A stretch of DNA of 64,000 nucleotides from Smittium culicis (GCA_001970855.1 LSSN01000021.1:62001-126000); one strand, 5' to 3'; shown: positions 43,587-55,085, counted from the first letter of the stretch. Numbers and translations: made by a program. Notes: generated by a model from the sequence alone, not told the origin.

Positions 43587-43800
43587 GGGGGGGGGGGGGG
43601 GGGGAGTAGGAGTGCTAATCAATCAATATATCCTAAAATTCATTTGAAAAGCAAAATTAAAACAACTAAATTACCTCCCTCTCCTCTCTCTGATTAGAAA
43701 AATTAAATTTTTTTTTTTCACTATTAGCTCATAATCACTATTCTTTTCGCTCATCAAATCTTAATCTTTATAAATCAATTTTTTTAAAATTTTTGGATAG

Positions 43801-44920
43801 GTCAAATTGGCAACCAACTTCAAGGAGCGCGAAGAGTTCGACAATAAAGCGTACCTCTACGCAATCCTGCAGTCGCTTGAACTGCTCGAGCGTGCCTACT
43901 TCCGCGAATCAATATCCCAAGACCAGTTAATAGCCTTACTGCTTTAACCTTGCCTATATATTTTTTTTATATATATTATTTAAAAAAAAAAAAAAATTCG
44001 TCCTAACTTTTACCTTTTTGGTTGTATGGTGGGAACGGCGACGTTTAGGTACACGAACGCGTGCTTGAAATTCATCTCGCAGTTCAAATCAGTATCGATG
44101 ATTCTCGAACGAAGCGTCAGCGATGTAAAGGAGTTTGCTAGCGAGTACAACGTAAGTCTTCGTGCCCAGCTTTTACTTATCTAATCATATACACGTTTAC
44201 TTCAACCCTCCAGTTTATCGAAAACCTTGCCAAAAAAAAAAAAAATTAAAATTAAAATAAAATAAACAAAACTAACGTTTATTATGCTTTCACTCTCGCC
44301 TTCACCCGCCCCACCCATCTTCATCCCAATATTGTTATTGCTATTAATACTTTGTTTCTTTTTTTTTTTTTTTATTTCCTTGCTCCCTACTTGCTCGTTC
44401 GTAACATGTCTAGCTTGATTGTCCGGCGGCACTTGCGCGCCTAGATATCGGCGTTCCGTCGACGGTGGACAACCCGATCCTCAATCCGTCCGGCAGCGGT
44501 AGCGGCGAGCAGATGGGGATGAACGCGAAAGTTGTTGCTGAGGTAGTGCAGAGCTACATCACCGTCATGGACTCGATCAAGCTGTCGATGGTCGCTGTCG
44601 ACAACCTGCACCCGCTGCTCGGCGACTTGATGCAAAGTCTCAACAACCTGCGCACTTTGCCTGCCGACTTCCACGGCAAAACCAAAATCCGCGAATGGTT
44701 TCACCTTTAATTCATTTTTAGATGGCTTGTTTTTTCTGCCCTCTAGTCCTTATCGCTTTAACATAATATCCACTTTATTTATATATTTTTTATTTTTAAT
44801 TATAGGCTGATCGTGCTGAACAAACTTAAAGCCAGCGACGATTTGGACGACGATCAGATACGCCAGCTGAGCTTTGATCTCGAGCAATCGTACAACGAAT
44901 TTATCAGACTTCTTGGATAG
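43801..44920 (+). CDS. VPS28: VPS28, ESCRT-I subunit; four exons seen, first exon missing
   Basis: Exons are 43801-43925, 44049-44151, 44414-44697 and 44806-44920. The seen part starts at VKLATNFKEREEFDNKAYLY, equivalent to the family segment just after the N-terminus, so about 10-25 residues encoded upstream are missing. The only nearby unsequenced DNA is the gap at 43055-43586. The N-terminal core helices (YAILQSLELLERAYF; YTNACLKFISQF) bind Vps23 and Vps37. The C-terminal four-helix domain (VVQSYITVMDSIKLSMVAVD ... LPADFHGKTKIREW ... LDDDQIRQLSFDLEQSYNEF) binds Vps36 of ESCRT-II. ESCRT-I sorts ubiquitinated cargo into multivesicular bodies. The donors gttaat and gtttca are weak, but the joins restore conserved sequence. 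The exons are more GC-rich than neighbouring genes. Confidence 0.92.
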
Positions 44921-45243
44921 GATCAAAGATCTTTATTTTATCCCTTCAATTTAAAAATATCTATTGCAACGAAAGCAAGCTGAATTAGATCTTTTGCTCC
45001 CAAGTAAAGAAATTATGAATACCCGGAGGGGGGGGGGGGATCCTTACTCGAAATACATAAAACTGAATGTTCAAGGAATAAAATTTATGCAGTTTTTTTA
45101 TTAATGCATCCTTCTTGATTTAATATTTTAAGCATTTTTCTTGTTTATTATGGCTAATGTACTATTAAATATAATAATTTTTTTTTTTATGGTCAAAGAG
45201 TTCATAATTTAAACGATATAAGGGGGGTTTTTTTTTTAATTAT
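44921..45243. other. Convergent spacer between VPS28 and EAF3
   Basis: About 320 bases separate the two stop codons. A G run near 45027-45038 and several T runs occur, as expected for shared 3' ends. No gene is present. Confidence 0.6.
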
Positions 45244-46781
45244 TCAAATTGCTTTAGCAACAGACACGTATGAAGGCGAGGGTGTTTTGTATTTTTCGAC
45301 AAAGAATACAGAAATGTTCTTTTGTAAGTACCTAGAAATTAACGCGTTAAAACAAGGATTAGAAATAAGGAAAAAAAATCAATAGGGAAAAAAGTAGGGG
45401 GGGAAAAAGAATACTTTAAAAAGTCGCCGAGGTAATCTTTAAGAACTATTAGAGATTCATCGTCCATGTTTGCTTGAGAAACAAGCGCGGGTAATTGGAC
45501 TAACCATAAGATAAAATCAATTGAAAATTAAGACAAGTAATTTTAAATAGTATTTATAAATTTTAAACAAGAATAAAAATAAAATATACCAAAGAGCCGT
45601 AATAAATGTTCAGCGCCATATATATCACTCATTTTAGATTCAGGATGTAGTTGGAGTATTTCTTGGTACTGATACCTTTCAAATCTATACAAGAGAATAG
45701 TCCCTAAAGCCTTGTCGAAGTAGTGTTTCAATCCAACAAGAATCTCCTTAGATATCTCTTCATTTTTTCTAAAACATTAAAAAGAATTTAGGAAAAATAA
45801 GAAAAATAAGAAATGGAGGGAATATAGCGAGTACCTGCTTTTTCGCTTTTCAGCATTTTCAGTTAAATATACATTGTATTGATCAATTATTTGGGACACC
45901 GTTGGAGTTCTGGGCAGGTTTACAAGCAATTTTTCTTTTGTTACGAATTCCCAATCGTCAATAAGCTTTACTTTCAGGACATTAGGAACAGCAAATTTGA
46001 ACTCAGGCTTTTTAGCTAAATCTCCATCAATCTAACAATAATAAAAGGTCAATTCAATTTTTTTTTATGTATAAAAATAAAAATTAAAATAAATTTAAAA
46101 TCTTTCTGGGCAAAAAAATCAATATATTATTATATATTATGAGTCCAGGAAGATTTATAAATGGATAATAAAACAAAGGAAAAACCTTTTCAGCGATAGA
46201 ATCTCTTCCGCGCTTTCTTCCTCTATGAAAGTCCAAATCACCATCAGCAACGCCTTTAAGTCTGGGAGCGCCTGTAGCGGAACCAGATACGTTCCCAGAG
46301 CTCTTCCTGCTGCCCACACTAGAATTCGATTGAGGTGTAGCATTTGTTTCGCTGGAAGATTTTTTCTTGTTAGAGGTTATAGCAGCCTGTTTGAGGTATT
46401 TTTGCTTTTGTAAATTGTCATCGGTATACTTTAAAATCCGAGAATCATCAAGCCACTCGTCCCAGGTTTGCTTCCATCCTTTGTAATGGACGAAATAGTG
46501 TGGCCCGCTTTCTAATTGGTCAGGGCCGGATTTATCCCATATTTCCATTTCCATAACCTAAAAATCAAAATAAATATTAAAAAAATTTTCTCTTGTTTTT
46601 TTAGATAAATTATTATTCAACGAAATCTGTATTATTGGAGAATGCAAAGCGGGAGATGTGGTGGTCACGAGGTGAGGTATTGTAGATAGATTACCTTTGC
46701 TTCATATAATAGCGGGCCATGGAAACACAAGACTCTTTCACCTACTTCATACAAAAAATCTTTAGACTTGTCGGCAGGCAT
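45244..46781 (-). CDS. EAF3: EAF3 / MRG15 chromodomain protein, six exons, 335 aa
   Basis: Exons by descending coordinate are 46781-46695, 46557-46186, 46031-45835, 45768-45590, 45499-45415 and 45331-45244; the phases add up to 336 codons. The N-terminal chromodomain is complete, with its aromatic residues (YEVGERVLCFHGPLLYEAKV; then HYFVHYKGWKQTWDEWL). It is the type that reads methylated H3K36. A Ser/Asn-rich linker with a basic RGRKRGRD patch follows. The MRG domain comes next (FKFAVPNVLKVKLIDDWEFV; GTILLYRFERYQYQEILQLH; MSDIYGAEHLLRLFG; LKDYLGDFLKYLQKNI) and ends IYTs-like at SVAKAI. Fungal Eaf3 is shared by the NuA4 acetyltransferase and the Rpd3S deacetylase. Intron 2 has a weak gttttt donor. 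The length is close to the family norm. Convergent with VPS28. Confidence 0.95.
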
Positions 46782-48164
46782 TAATTCTAATTTTATAAGT
46801 GTTGGTGATTGCTATATGGGGAGGCAGATTAGAGCTAAAAAAAAAAAGAAGAAAAAATAACAATTGTTGGTATCGAACAGAGAGCTAATGCATAAATATA
46901 AGGCGGCAGAAAATAATGTTTGAGGGTTAAGAGAGTAAAGCTGAAGTATGGGATTCTTCAGCTAAAATAGTTTTTGGCTGGGTTAAATAATAAGAGAAAG
47001 TTGTTGGCATATTTGTTTGTATGAAAAACTATTAACGAATATTTTTGGTGATACAAATTAATTAATTAATTAATTTGGTTATTGTTTTGATACAATTTAT
47101 GCCAATTAGATCGCCTCTATCACTAATTTTGCTTCTCCATCCACCACTGGTTGGTAAAATAAGATCTATACACATTCCCTCTATAAGCTAAAAAATGGCT
47201 GACTGCTATTCTGTAGAGCCAAATATTAGCTCAGTAACTTGATATTAGCACGTTAGCAAAGCCTAGTTAAATTCAATTTATTTAAACAAAGTTCAGCAAT
47301 AGAGCAATAACAGTAAGCAAACACAAGCATTTGCAAAAATATACAAGATAATCTCAACTAACAAAAGTATGAGGGAAAATAAGCTGTAGATAATAAAGCT
47401 CGAACTTAAAGTGTAAATCAAAGGAAACTAAAATTGCTTATTCGTTTATTCAATCAGACTATTTTCTTCTGCTTAGGCCATTTTGAACTTATCTCTTTGG
47501 CTACGCCCACTCTTTACTTAGAATCTTAAATTGACTTATAAAAAACATTCTGCTCTCTCAAAATAATATAAGTTTTAAACCTGGCTTTTGATATATATTT
47601 CACCTTGTTTTAAGCATTGCTATTTATGTATCCTTTGGTTAACCTTTTCTTCGATTCTGGCCTAAGTTTACTATTAGATGAATTTTTGCTCAAAAGTACA
47701 GAATATCTGGCAACATAAAAGCTAGCGATTATTGGCTGTTTATTCAAGGTATTGATTAACAGCTATTCGTTGGATAGTTAAAGTGCTAGCAAATGAGATT
47801 CAGATAATCATACCTAGCAAATGGATCATCTTAATAATTATTTGGCCAATGAGTGCCTCACAGACACTATTGAAAAATCTATTCAGGCCAATAATGCTAA
47901 CTAATAGTAAGCTCAACAATTAAGATGCGAATTAAAAGCGCCAAAAGCGTAAAAGTCTCAGTTATAGATATTTTAAACTTTAACCTAAAAAAATCATTTA
48001 ATTTAGCGTGATAAACGTTGTCAGCGTACAGAATATCAGCCATACAACTAGACTTATCGCTTAAACTTTCCTTTCTGCCGAAAAAGCTGGGCTAACAACA
48101 AAAACATATTAATCTGCTAAAATTACATGTTCTTTTAGTTATTAAAATAACGCAGTAAAACAAA
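46782..48164. promoter_or_regulatory. Divergent promoter region of EAF3 and COG8
   Basis: About 1.4 kb between divergently transcribed genes. No coding frame is convincing. Several ATTGGC/GCCAAT words occur (about 47729, 47844 and 47886), along with a TAAT repeat tract at 47056-47081. It must contain the promoters of both genes; no TATA element could be assigned. Confidence 0.5.
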
Positions 48165-51100
48165 ATGATAAACCGAGCTTCTAAGCTGATAGAGAAATAC
48201 GAAGATACATACAGCACTGCACCATCCTCGATTTTTCAAGATCCGAATTTCGATTCCCAATTCTCTGATATTGATTATGAAACATACAAGCGCCTCTACA
48301 ACTCCCTGTTTTCACCCGATACAAAGGAATCGAAAAAAAATCAGGACAGTTCATCAAAAGACTCTTTTAATACTTCACCCTCCTCTGATAACATTATCGA
48401 TGAAAGCAGTATTGATGACAGGATTAGAACGCTCCTCTACTTCAAACAGCTTTTAAACTTACCTTTAAGCTTTTTAAACCAAGAACCTGACATGATTACC
48501 TCTGAAATAAACAGAATCCAAGACGATTTATTAAATCACTTGTATAAACAGCCTGATTCTGCTTTATTATCATTACCCAAAGATTCCAACTCTCAACTTA
48601 AACAAAGTTCCCCTACCTCCAACTCTATAGATGCTACAGATTCAAAGCATTCCTCCAAAATCCTTTCAGGCGAATTCGATCCAAATAGTATTTTTTTGGA
48701 AATATCAAACACTTACGAATTTATCATTTCATCCACTAAAGAAATCGAGACCCAAACTTCTCATATTGATTCAAACATTTCAAACATTTCTCAAAAGATT
48801 TCGAAAGCCAATAAGCTAGTTTCAGACCTTGAAAAGAGCCGCGAATTGTCAAAAAAATTTAATTCCCAATATGATATTATATTGCAAATGGTCGAGCTCC
48901 CTAAACTATTTCGTCAATATGTAAATAGCTCCAGGCATACTGAAGCAATTGAATTATACCAAAATATTACCCGTTTTGCCAACGAATTCAAGCGCAACAA
49001 TGGCTTACAAACATTCAACACCATCGCTCACACTTTAAACAGCAACCCTGACCTTTTCATAAGCTTCGACAGTTATAATCAAACTAATTTTGACAGTTTA
49101 TTAATACCAACAATATCTACATCCTCTACAAATGATACCAATCAAAATAATTATTCACCTTCGGATTCAAAATCTAGTCTTGCTGTAAATAGGCTCGTTG
49201 ATAATATTGTTTCTAAAGTCCGCTCTGAGTTTTACTCGCTTGTAAACCAAACTATTTCTGACTTATACTCATCTATCTCATCGTTACACAAACCCGCACG
49301 GCTTGCTTACCTTTCCTACTCGCCATCAATCTCTAGCAAATCTATTAAAGATAAAAATCCCCAGGCATCAAAGCTCAGCTCTTCCAGCACTATACAAATG
49401 CAAGAAACTGTTAGCGGTGTCTCGAAATCTGCCCAAAGATTAGCTTCGATTGTAAACTATATTTCAATTTTAAAGCAAACAAACGTTTTTTCTAGCTCAA
49501 CCAATAACCATCAGCTAGAAATGCTGTATTGTCAGATTCAGTGGAACGTCTTTTTATCGCTTGCCAGCTCTTTTGGAATCAACATTGATCTAGTTTCTTC
49601 ATCTCTAAAAAACCCAAACCCTATTAGCATTTACCATTCGCCTAGAAATTTCATCGACAGCCCTGGCTTTAACCCACTAGCAAAGCGAAAGTCTCTATTT
49701 GATATGTATAATCTTAAAAATTCTAGCATCGGCCTCGGAATCGATCAAAATCGTCGCAATGATATCTCAAGCCCTATCAGCTCGAGTTTAGTTAATTCCT
49801 TTAAACCATCTCCCACTTTATCTCCTTTTATTTTGGGGAGAAAAACATCTTCGCTTTTTAACGACTCGTCCCCAAAATCTTCAGGCCTATACTCAAGTCC
49901 AGTTAACCAATCTCCTTCCGGTTTAAATTCTCCCATCAATCATAACAATAAATCTTTATATTCAGCCTCTTTTTTCAATGGAAATAGCAATAATATTCTG
50001 GAACACCTATGCACCTTTTCATCGAGCTTTGTTGATTGGATTATTGATCTTTATACTCAATATAGTTACTTATTCTCAAACTACAGCGATGACAAAGCAG
50101 AAATTATAGACAGCGAAATAAACGTGCTTGGAAATAGTACAAAGTCACATATTTTAAACAGTTTGATTTCCAGAGCAAGCGAATTGATGATTTTATTTAT
50201 TCGCTCTTCGCTGGGATCATACTGCGCGTTTAATAGCATTTCCAGCAGCAATAGCAATGACTACAACAAAGCCCTTTTTAATGTGATTGATCAATTTGGG
50301 TGGTTAAGTGAAAAGCTTGCCACTCATGGCCTAGACTTTATTAATAGCTCAATAATGCCTACTTTGATTGAAATGCTAATAGCTTATATCTGTGGCGGAA
50401 TAAGAGTACCTTCTTCAAGCATATCTAGCGACTTGCAAGAAATTTTAAACCATATCAATATTGAGCTTGCAGAAACCCTAGAAATTTCTGGAGACAAAAA
50501 CTCGACGAGCTCGGGAGCAATTGCTAACACCAACAAAGCAGCATCTATTTCAAATGGTACGAACGATACTATTGATAAGAAAATGAACGATTTTGCACTG
50601 CAGACATTTTGGACAAAGCTAAAATCACCCGGCAAATTTAAACTTGCCAATATTCCTGCTAGCGTTTTCGAAAAAATAAATTCGAGATTGGTAGATCCAA
50701 CATCTTGTGATAATAATCAGTTTTGGAAAGAGCTTGTTTTAGGGCACCGAATTTCTGGAATTGATATCCTGCAGTATCCGCCAGTCGCTTCACTGTACCA
50801 TTCGTTTAGAAAGACTTCATTATCTATTACCTCGCTATTAAAATCAGACCCTGTGCAAAAATCAGAACTTTCAAAGAAATTCGAAGTTTTCATGGATTTG
50901 AAGAGTGATAATAAAAGTGAAGTTCTGGACGATGAGGAGTCGAGTGGGATTAGTAGCAAGCAGATTGAAATAATGAATGTTTTAACATGCTGCTTTGAGC
51001 ACGACTTGGCCAAAATTTCGGCCGAAATTCGCGATTGCTTTACCGGCTTAGATAGCCTGATCCAATCGATAGAGAAGATTGACACAGGATCCAGACCTAG

Positions 51101-51401
51101 CTCACAAGACCAGAACAATTTAATATCAGAATCTAACCCCATCATTGCTGGCAATTCATCCATAACTAAGCTGCTAGATTTGAAACGCTTTTTATCAGAA
51201 TTCTCAGTTGTCTACTTGTTTGGACTAGTCCGATACATCTGCGACTTTTACATCGATAATTTAATAAACGGGTTGTTCAGCGATTTGGGAGCTTTGGACC
51301 CATCCGCCGAGCTCGAAAAAAGAGGGTTTATTGGGATTGATCTCAGCTCTATTGTTGATGATTTATTACCACTACTCGCATTTTATTATACGAACTACTA
51401 A
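48165..51401 (+). CDS. COG8: COG8 (Dor1 family), conserved oligomeric Golgi complex subunit 8, single exon, 1078 aa
   Basis: This is a subunit of lobe B of the COG tethering complex, which directs retrograde vesicles within the Golgi and so maintains glycosyltransferases. The Dor1 signature region is visible: a long coiled coil near residues 170-240 (EIETQTSHIDSNISNISQKI) leads to LPKLFRQYVNSSRHTEAIEL. After that come VVSKVRSEFYSLVNQTISDL-type helices and VNYISILKQTNVFSSS. The C-terminal part has RFLSEFSVVYLFGLVRYICD-like helices. The protein is much longer than human COG8 (about 610 residues). The excess is Ser/Asn-rich, at about residues 60-80, 140-165, 325-345, 385-410, 500-610 and in the C-terminal third. 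There is no intron although neighbours have many. The start is the only early ATG in the open frame. Confidence 0.85.
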   Translation: MINRASKLIEKYEDTYSTAPSSIFQDPNFDSQFSDIDYETYKRLYNSLFSPDTKESKKNQDSSSKDSFNTSPSSDNIIDESSIDDRIRTLLYFKQLLNLPLSFLNQEPDMITSEINRIQDDLLNHLYKQPDSALLSLPKDSNSQLKQSSPTSNSIDATDSKHSSKILSGEFDPNSIFLEISNTYEFIISSTKEIETQTSHIDSNISNISQKISKANKLVSDLEKSRELSKKFNSQYDIILQMVELPKLFRQYVNSSRHTEAIELYQNITRFANEFKRNNGLQTFNTIAHTLNSNPDLFISFDSYNQTNFDSLLIPTISTSSTNDTNQNNYSPSDSKSSLAVNRLVDNIVSKVRSEFYSLVNQTISDLYSSISSLHKPARLAYLSYSPSISSKSIKDKNPQASKLSSSSTIQMQETVSGVSKSAQRLASIVNYISILKQTNVFSSSTNNHQLEMLYCQIQWNVFLSLASSFGINIDLVSSSLKNPNPISIYHSPRNFIDSPGFNPLAKRKSLFDMYNLKNSSIGLGIDQNRRNDISSPISSSLVNSFKPSPTLSPFILGRKTSSLFNDSSPKSSGLYSSPVNQSPSGLNSPINHNNKSLYSASFFNGNSNNILEHLCTFSSSFVDWIIDLYTQYSYLFSNYSDDKAEIIDSEINVLGNSTKSHILNSLISRASELMILFIRSSLGSYCAFNSISSSNSNDYNKALFNVIDQFGWLSEKLATHGLDFINSSIMPTLIEMLIAYICGGIRVPSSSISSDLQEILNHINIELAETLEISGDKNSTSSGAIANTNKAASISNGTNDTIDKKMNDFALQTFWTKLKSPGKFKLANIPASVFEKINSRLVDPTSCDNNQFWKELVLGHRISGIDILQYPPVASLYHSFRKTSLSITSLLKSDPVQKSELSKKFEVFMDLKSDNKSEVLDDEESSGISSKQIEIMNVLTCCFEHDLAKISAEIRDCFTGLDSLIQSIEKIDTGSRPSSQDQNNLISESNPIIAGNSSITKLLDLKRFLSEFSVVYLFGLVRYICDFYIDNLINGLFSDLGALDPSAELEKRGFIGIDLSSIVDDLLPLLAFYYTNY

Positions 51402-51813
51402 ACTCTTAAAATTTTCACAGTTTTGTTTATGAAGGGAATTTTTTTTTTATACCTTTTTACTGCTAGTAATTTAAAATTGAATTTGAGAAACTCTAAATTT
51501 TTCACAAACTGAATTCTATTAAAGCTAAATTAAAATTAACTTTTTCAGTAACTACAATGCCAAAGCAAGGAATAGGTTCATTGATAATGAAGACAATTTG
51601 GTCGCTTTTCAGATAACAAAAGTCGCCATTTTTATTTTTATTTTTTTTAAAACTAAAAAAAATGTTTTTTTCTATCAAATTTTAAATAGATTTGAAATAA
51701 TTGTTGAATAACCTAAATGCGTTGGAACTTGAGAATCCAATTTGATCATAAAGTATCTGAATATTAATAACTTGAAAATAAATAAATAAAACAAGTATGG
51801 AGGTCAGTGTAGA
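51402..51813. other. Convergent spacer between COG8 and the next minus-strand gene
   Basis: About 410 A/T-rich bases between two stop codons, with T and A runs suited to 3' ends. No gene is seen. Confidence 0.5.
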
Positions 51814-52464
51814 TTATTGAGATGAGCTAGTGGCTTTTAGTATACGATTGAGAGTTTTGTCGAGAAGTTCAGCGTCGCTGATGATTTTTTTGCGCATCTG
51901 CCGGATCTTTTCGCCAAGGGTTAGCGTGAGCTCCGAAACTTCCTTGTCGAAACACGCGGCCTTGATCTGCATGAGGTCAGCGCTGCTATTGAATAGAATG
52001 TCGAGCCTGGTGCTGGGGACGACGCCGTCGGCCTTCTCCATAAGCTTCCACAGCGCTTGCTGCTGGCACGACGCCAACTTGAAAACACGGTCAGCGTCCG
52101 CGTCCGCGCCCGCACCTGAAACCATTTCGAGCGGCGCGGTATCGGCGGCGGCTTCGATGCCGGAGCTGCTGCCTGGTACAGATTCGCTTGTGTCGGCGGT
52201 TTTCTTGATAACTTTCGCGAACTCGCCCTGCAGACTGGCTAGCTCGCGATCCTTGAACTCGGTTAGCAGATTGCGGACGCTTGCCAGCTCGCTCCGCATT
52301 AACTTGAACTCGCGCGCTATAACGCGTTTCAGCTTGGTTTTCTTATGATCTTTATATTCGTACATTGCCAGGCACACAATTACCGCTGCTGCGGCTGCCA
52401 GCAAGGCTATCGTGTTGACCGATTGCATTGATTTTGAAAGGTAGTTCATTATTTGATCTAACAT
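51814..52464 (-). CDS. GC-rich single-pass membrane protein with coiled coil, 216 aa, unrecognised
   Basis: I cannot name this protein. One uninterrupted exon has an ATG at 52462-52464. Residues about 17-34 (VNTIALLAAAAAVIVCLAMY) form one membrane span. A basic cytosol-type stretch (KDHKKTKLKRVIAR) follows, then a heptad-like helix (FKLMRSELASVRNLLTEFKD) and an Ala/Gly/Asp-rich spacer. The C-terminal helical region contains ALWKLMEKADGVVPSTRLDI and GEKIRQMRKKIISDAELLDK. The plan of N-terminal anchor plus C-terminal helices recalls Snl1-type BAG proteins, but the BAG signature is not convincing. The GC content of 51900-52350 is far above every neighbour, and Ala/Gly codons often end in G or C. 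A divergent tail-facing organelle protein or a horizontally acquired gene are alternatives. Confidence 0.75.
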   Translation of the reverse strand: MLDQIMNYLSKSMQSVNTIALLAAAAAVIVCLAMYEYKDHKKTKLKRVIAREFKLMRSELASVRNLLTEFKDRELASLQGEFAKVIKKTADTSESVPGSSSGIEAAADTAPLEMVSGAGADADADRVFKLASCQQQALWKLMEKADGVVPSTRLDILFNSSADLMQIKAACFDKEVSELTLTLGEKIRQMRKKIISDAELLDKTLNRILKATSSSQ

Positions 52465-53168
52465 TTATTTATTTATTTATTTTAATAGATAAGGATTCTA
52501 TGAGGGTTTAATTTAAAAAAAAAACTTGGCTGTATTTGATTATATGTAATAATTTTGTTTGGAATTTGATCATATCTGAAATTCTGGCCAATTAGCGTAA
52601 ATTAAGCCTGTTTATAATTAAAGCATCAAAGATGTTATAAATATTTCTATATGCTTTTATGTAAAGATTAAAAATATCAAATTTTTTAAAAAAAAAAAAA
52701 GTCAAACTTTGCAGTAGAATCAGATTGTATACTATAATTAACACTTGCGTTCATCAATTTGTCACGCAAACAAAAAATATATAAATATAACCAAAATAGA
52801 AATATCAGGCTAAATTTATGATAAGCGCGTAAGCGAAGTATTCCGTCATTTCGCACCAAGTAGTAAAAATAAGGGGATGTATCGTATCTAAAGTTAGAAA
52901 ACTATGTATATATTTTTGCAAAAATAAAAATTATTATTTGGGAGGATGACTTTAAATAAATTCAAATTAAAATAGAGACTATATTTAAAAATGGAGAGAC
53001 AGAGATAATTTCACATAAAATCAAACAAGATAATCGGAGGAAAATAGTGTAAGTATGATATATTTTTAAATAAAGTATAAATTATTTTTATGTAACGAAG
53101 CGGGAGAGGAGGTGGATGAAGTGAGTATTACGGAATTATAAGTGAAAAAACTATTAGATATGTTCGTA
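52465..53168. promoter_or_regulatory. Upstream region of the 216-aa protein gene and 3' flank of NSA1
   Basis: About 700 bases. The part next to 52464 starts with a repeated TTTA tract and includes GGCCAATTA at about 52586. The remainder is A/T-rich without a convincing frame. Confidence 0.45.
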
Positions 53169-55085
53169 CTAATAGCTTGGGTCAGATTCGGAATCGGAAT
53201 CGGAGATGGTTTGAGTTTGAGTTTGGGAAGCTGCTTTCGTGCTACTTCTAGTAACTCTTCTTGGTCTTTTAGCTATAATCATTAATATATACAAAAAAAA
53301 AAGGGGGGTATGAGGAGTTAGAAATTTTCGTAGATACGTATATAAAAAAAAAAAACAATCAAGCAAAATAAAGAGGAGATAAAGTGAAGTGAGGATGGAT
53401 GAGTAATTACATTTTTCGATTGGGGTGATTGTGGAATCCATGTCGCCCCAAATATCATTAATGTGCGAGTAGTCTTCGGCTTCTCCTTCGATGGATATGG
53501 AGTCGTCCCACAAAACTTTGGTCATGCTTTGTTTGAGGTAAGTTTGGTAAACGATTTCCTTCTTTTTGCTGATGCGGTAAACGATGAGTTTGCGGTTGAG
53601 GCCAACAGTGGCGAGATGGGAGCCTCTGGCACCAACAACGGCCATGCTGGTGATTTTGCCGTTGCTTACGTTGTATGTCGAAGTCGTAAACCCGGTTCTC
53701 AAATCAATTTGCGAGACAACTCCTGTATTATCAGTCAAGTACATAACGTGATCGTTTTGCTTGCTGATACAAAAGTTTGTGATTGGGTTAGTTAATATTT
53801 CGTAGTTGTGGACGGGCTTTTTGGAAGCTTTAGTGTCGTATATGCGGACCTGTCCGTAGCCTGTACTGGTAACGACCTTTGTTGTGTCAGCCGTGCCAGG
53901 ATTGAGGAACGCTATATCAGTGATCCAAACGGGCTGGCGCAAACCAAGCTCGTCATGATCAACATTTTTTGCGATGAAAATGGCGTGGCTGCTAGGAACA
54001 TTTTTTGCGGATTCGGTATCTGGCTTAAACTTGACTTTGTTGATATCCCAAATTTTCAAGTCCTCTTCTACTCCACCAACTGCGAACTTGGATATGTCGT
54101 CGGGTTGAGCTTTCATGCGGCACATACCGTACCCCAATTTCATTGTGAAGGGCTCGACAACCTGATCCTTGTCCTCGATTTCAGACTTTGTTAGCGAGTC
54201 GAAATCGAATTTTTGGTATCTGATGTTTCCAACATTGGTGCATGAAATAAAATGGCTAAATAAAAAAGTAAGATAAGGATTCAAGTTAAAGAATAAATAA
54301 AAAACTTTTTTAATGTATGGCAGTAGAAGCATAGAGATAATAATTGTCTAGATAGAAGTAGTAATGGTGGTTGGTGGTTATTTACGTGTTGTTTGCTTGA
54401 AGGCCTACGTATTTGTAGTTTTTGATATGGTGGCCATAAAAAGTCAGTTTAACTTTGTCTTCGAATAAAGAATCGGTAAAAGTAGAGTCGATATTTCCGG
54501 TGCTTGCATTGATTAAATCGACCTGACCGTTTCTTCTACCAACAACAATCTGGTATTCGGAACACAAGAAAATAAAAAATATTAGGGCGAGGAAATAAGC
54601 AGAGTAAAATTTTTAATTTTTTAATTTTTTTTTTTGGAAGAATAAAGGGGAGTGGGGGGGGGGGGACTTACGTGAGAGTTATTGCTATCGATGGAGACTA
54701 GTTCCATCTGCTCGATGTTGTGTGGTCTTGAAACTTTTCCGTTGAGGATAGTAACTTTTCCAGGATCGGTTGAAGTGCTTTCGTCATCAGAAGCGGTTTT
54801 TGCTTTATCTTTTTTTTTATTTTGTCTTATTTTAACATTTTTGGCTTCGTCCTTTTTCATTCGTTGTTTCTTGTTGGAAGGAGCATCCTCGTGCTTTTCG
54901 TTCAGGTTTTTGACATTAATACCTATACTCGCAAAATGAATAGAGAATATGAATGACGTTATATGTTTTATGCTACTTGGTATTGAGAAGGAGAATAGAT
55001 TTATTTCGCTATTGAATATAGGAATAAATAATAAATAAAGTTTACATTTGAGAAGACCAGATTCGTCGCCTGTATACAAACGCAT
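53169..55085 (-). CDS. NSA1: NSA1 / WDR74, WD-repeat 60S ribosome assembly factor, five exons, 467 aa
   Basis: Exons by descending coordinate are 55085-55046, 54922-54672, 54549-54386, 54255-53411 and 53272-53169, giving 468 codons in phase. The first exon gives the family start (MRLYTGDESGLLKC). A Lys-rich, charged insertion (EDAPSNKKQRMKKDEAKNVK) interrupts the first propeller blade, then IVVGRRNGQVDLINASTGNI resumes it. The central WD region contains GYGMCRMKAQPDDISKFAVG, GVEEDLKIWDI, VVTSTGYGQVRIYDTKASKK and HLATVGLNRKLIVYRI. All of these align with Nsa1/WDR74 by memory of the family. The C-terminus has a basic nuclear-type patch (KRPRRVTRSS) and an acidic Ser/Asp tail. Nsa1 binds early nucleolar pre-60S particles and is removed by the AAA ATPase Rix7 (NVL2). 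The first exon is only 40 nt. A G run lies in intron 2. Confidence 0.93.

Noticed and set aside
42999..43697. Frames encoding poly-Pro/poly-Gly around the gap
   Set aside because: They are translations of G runs and N; no flanking coding evidence.
53463..54194. Plus-strand frames of 110 and 128 codons opposite NSA1
   Set aside because: They are shadows of the long NSA1 exon 4, whose minus-strand frame matches WD-repeat sequence.
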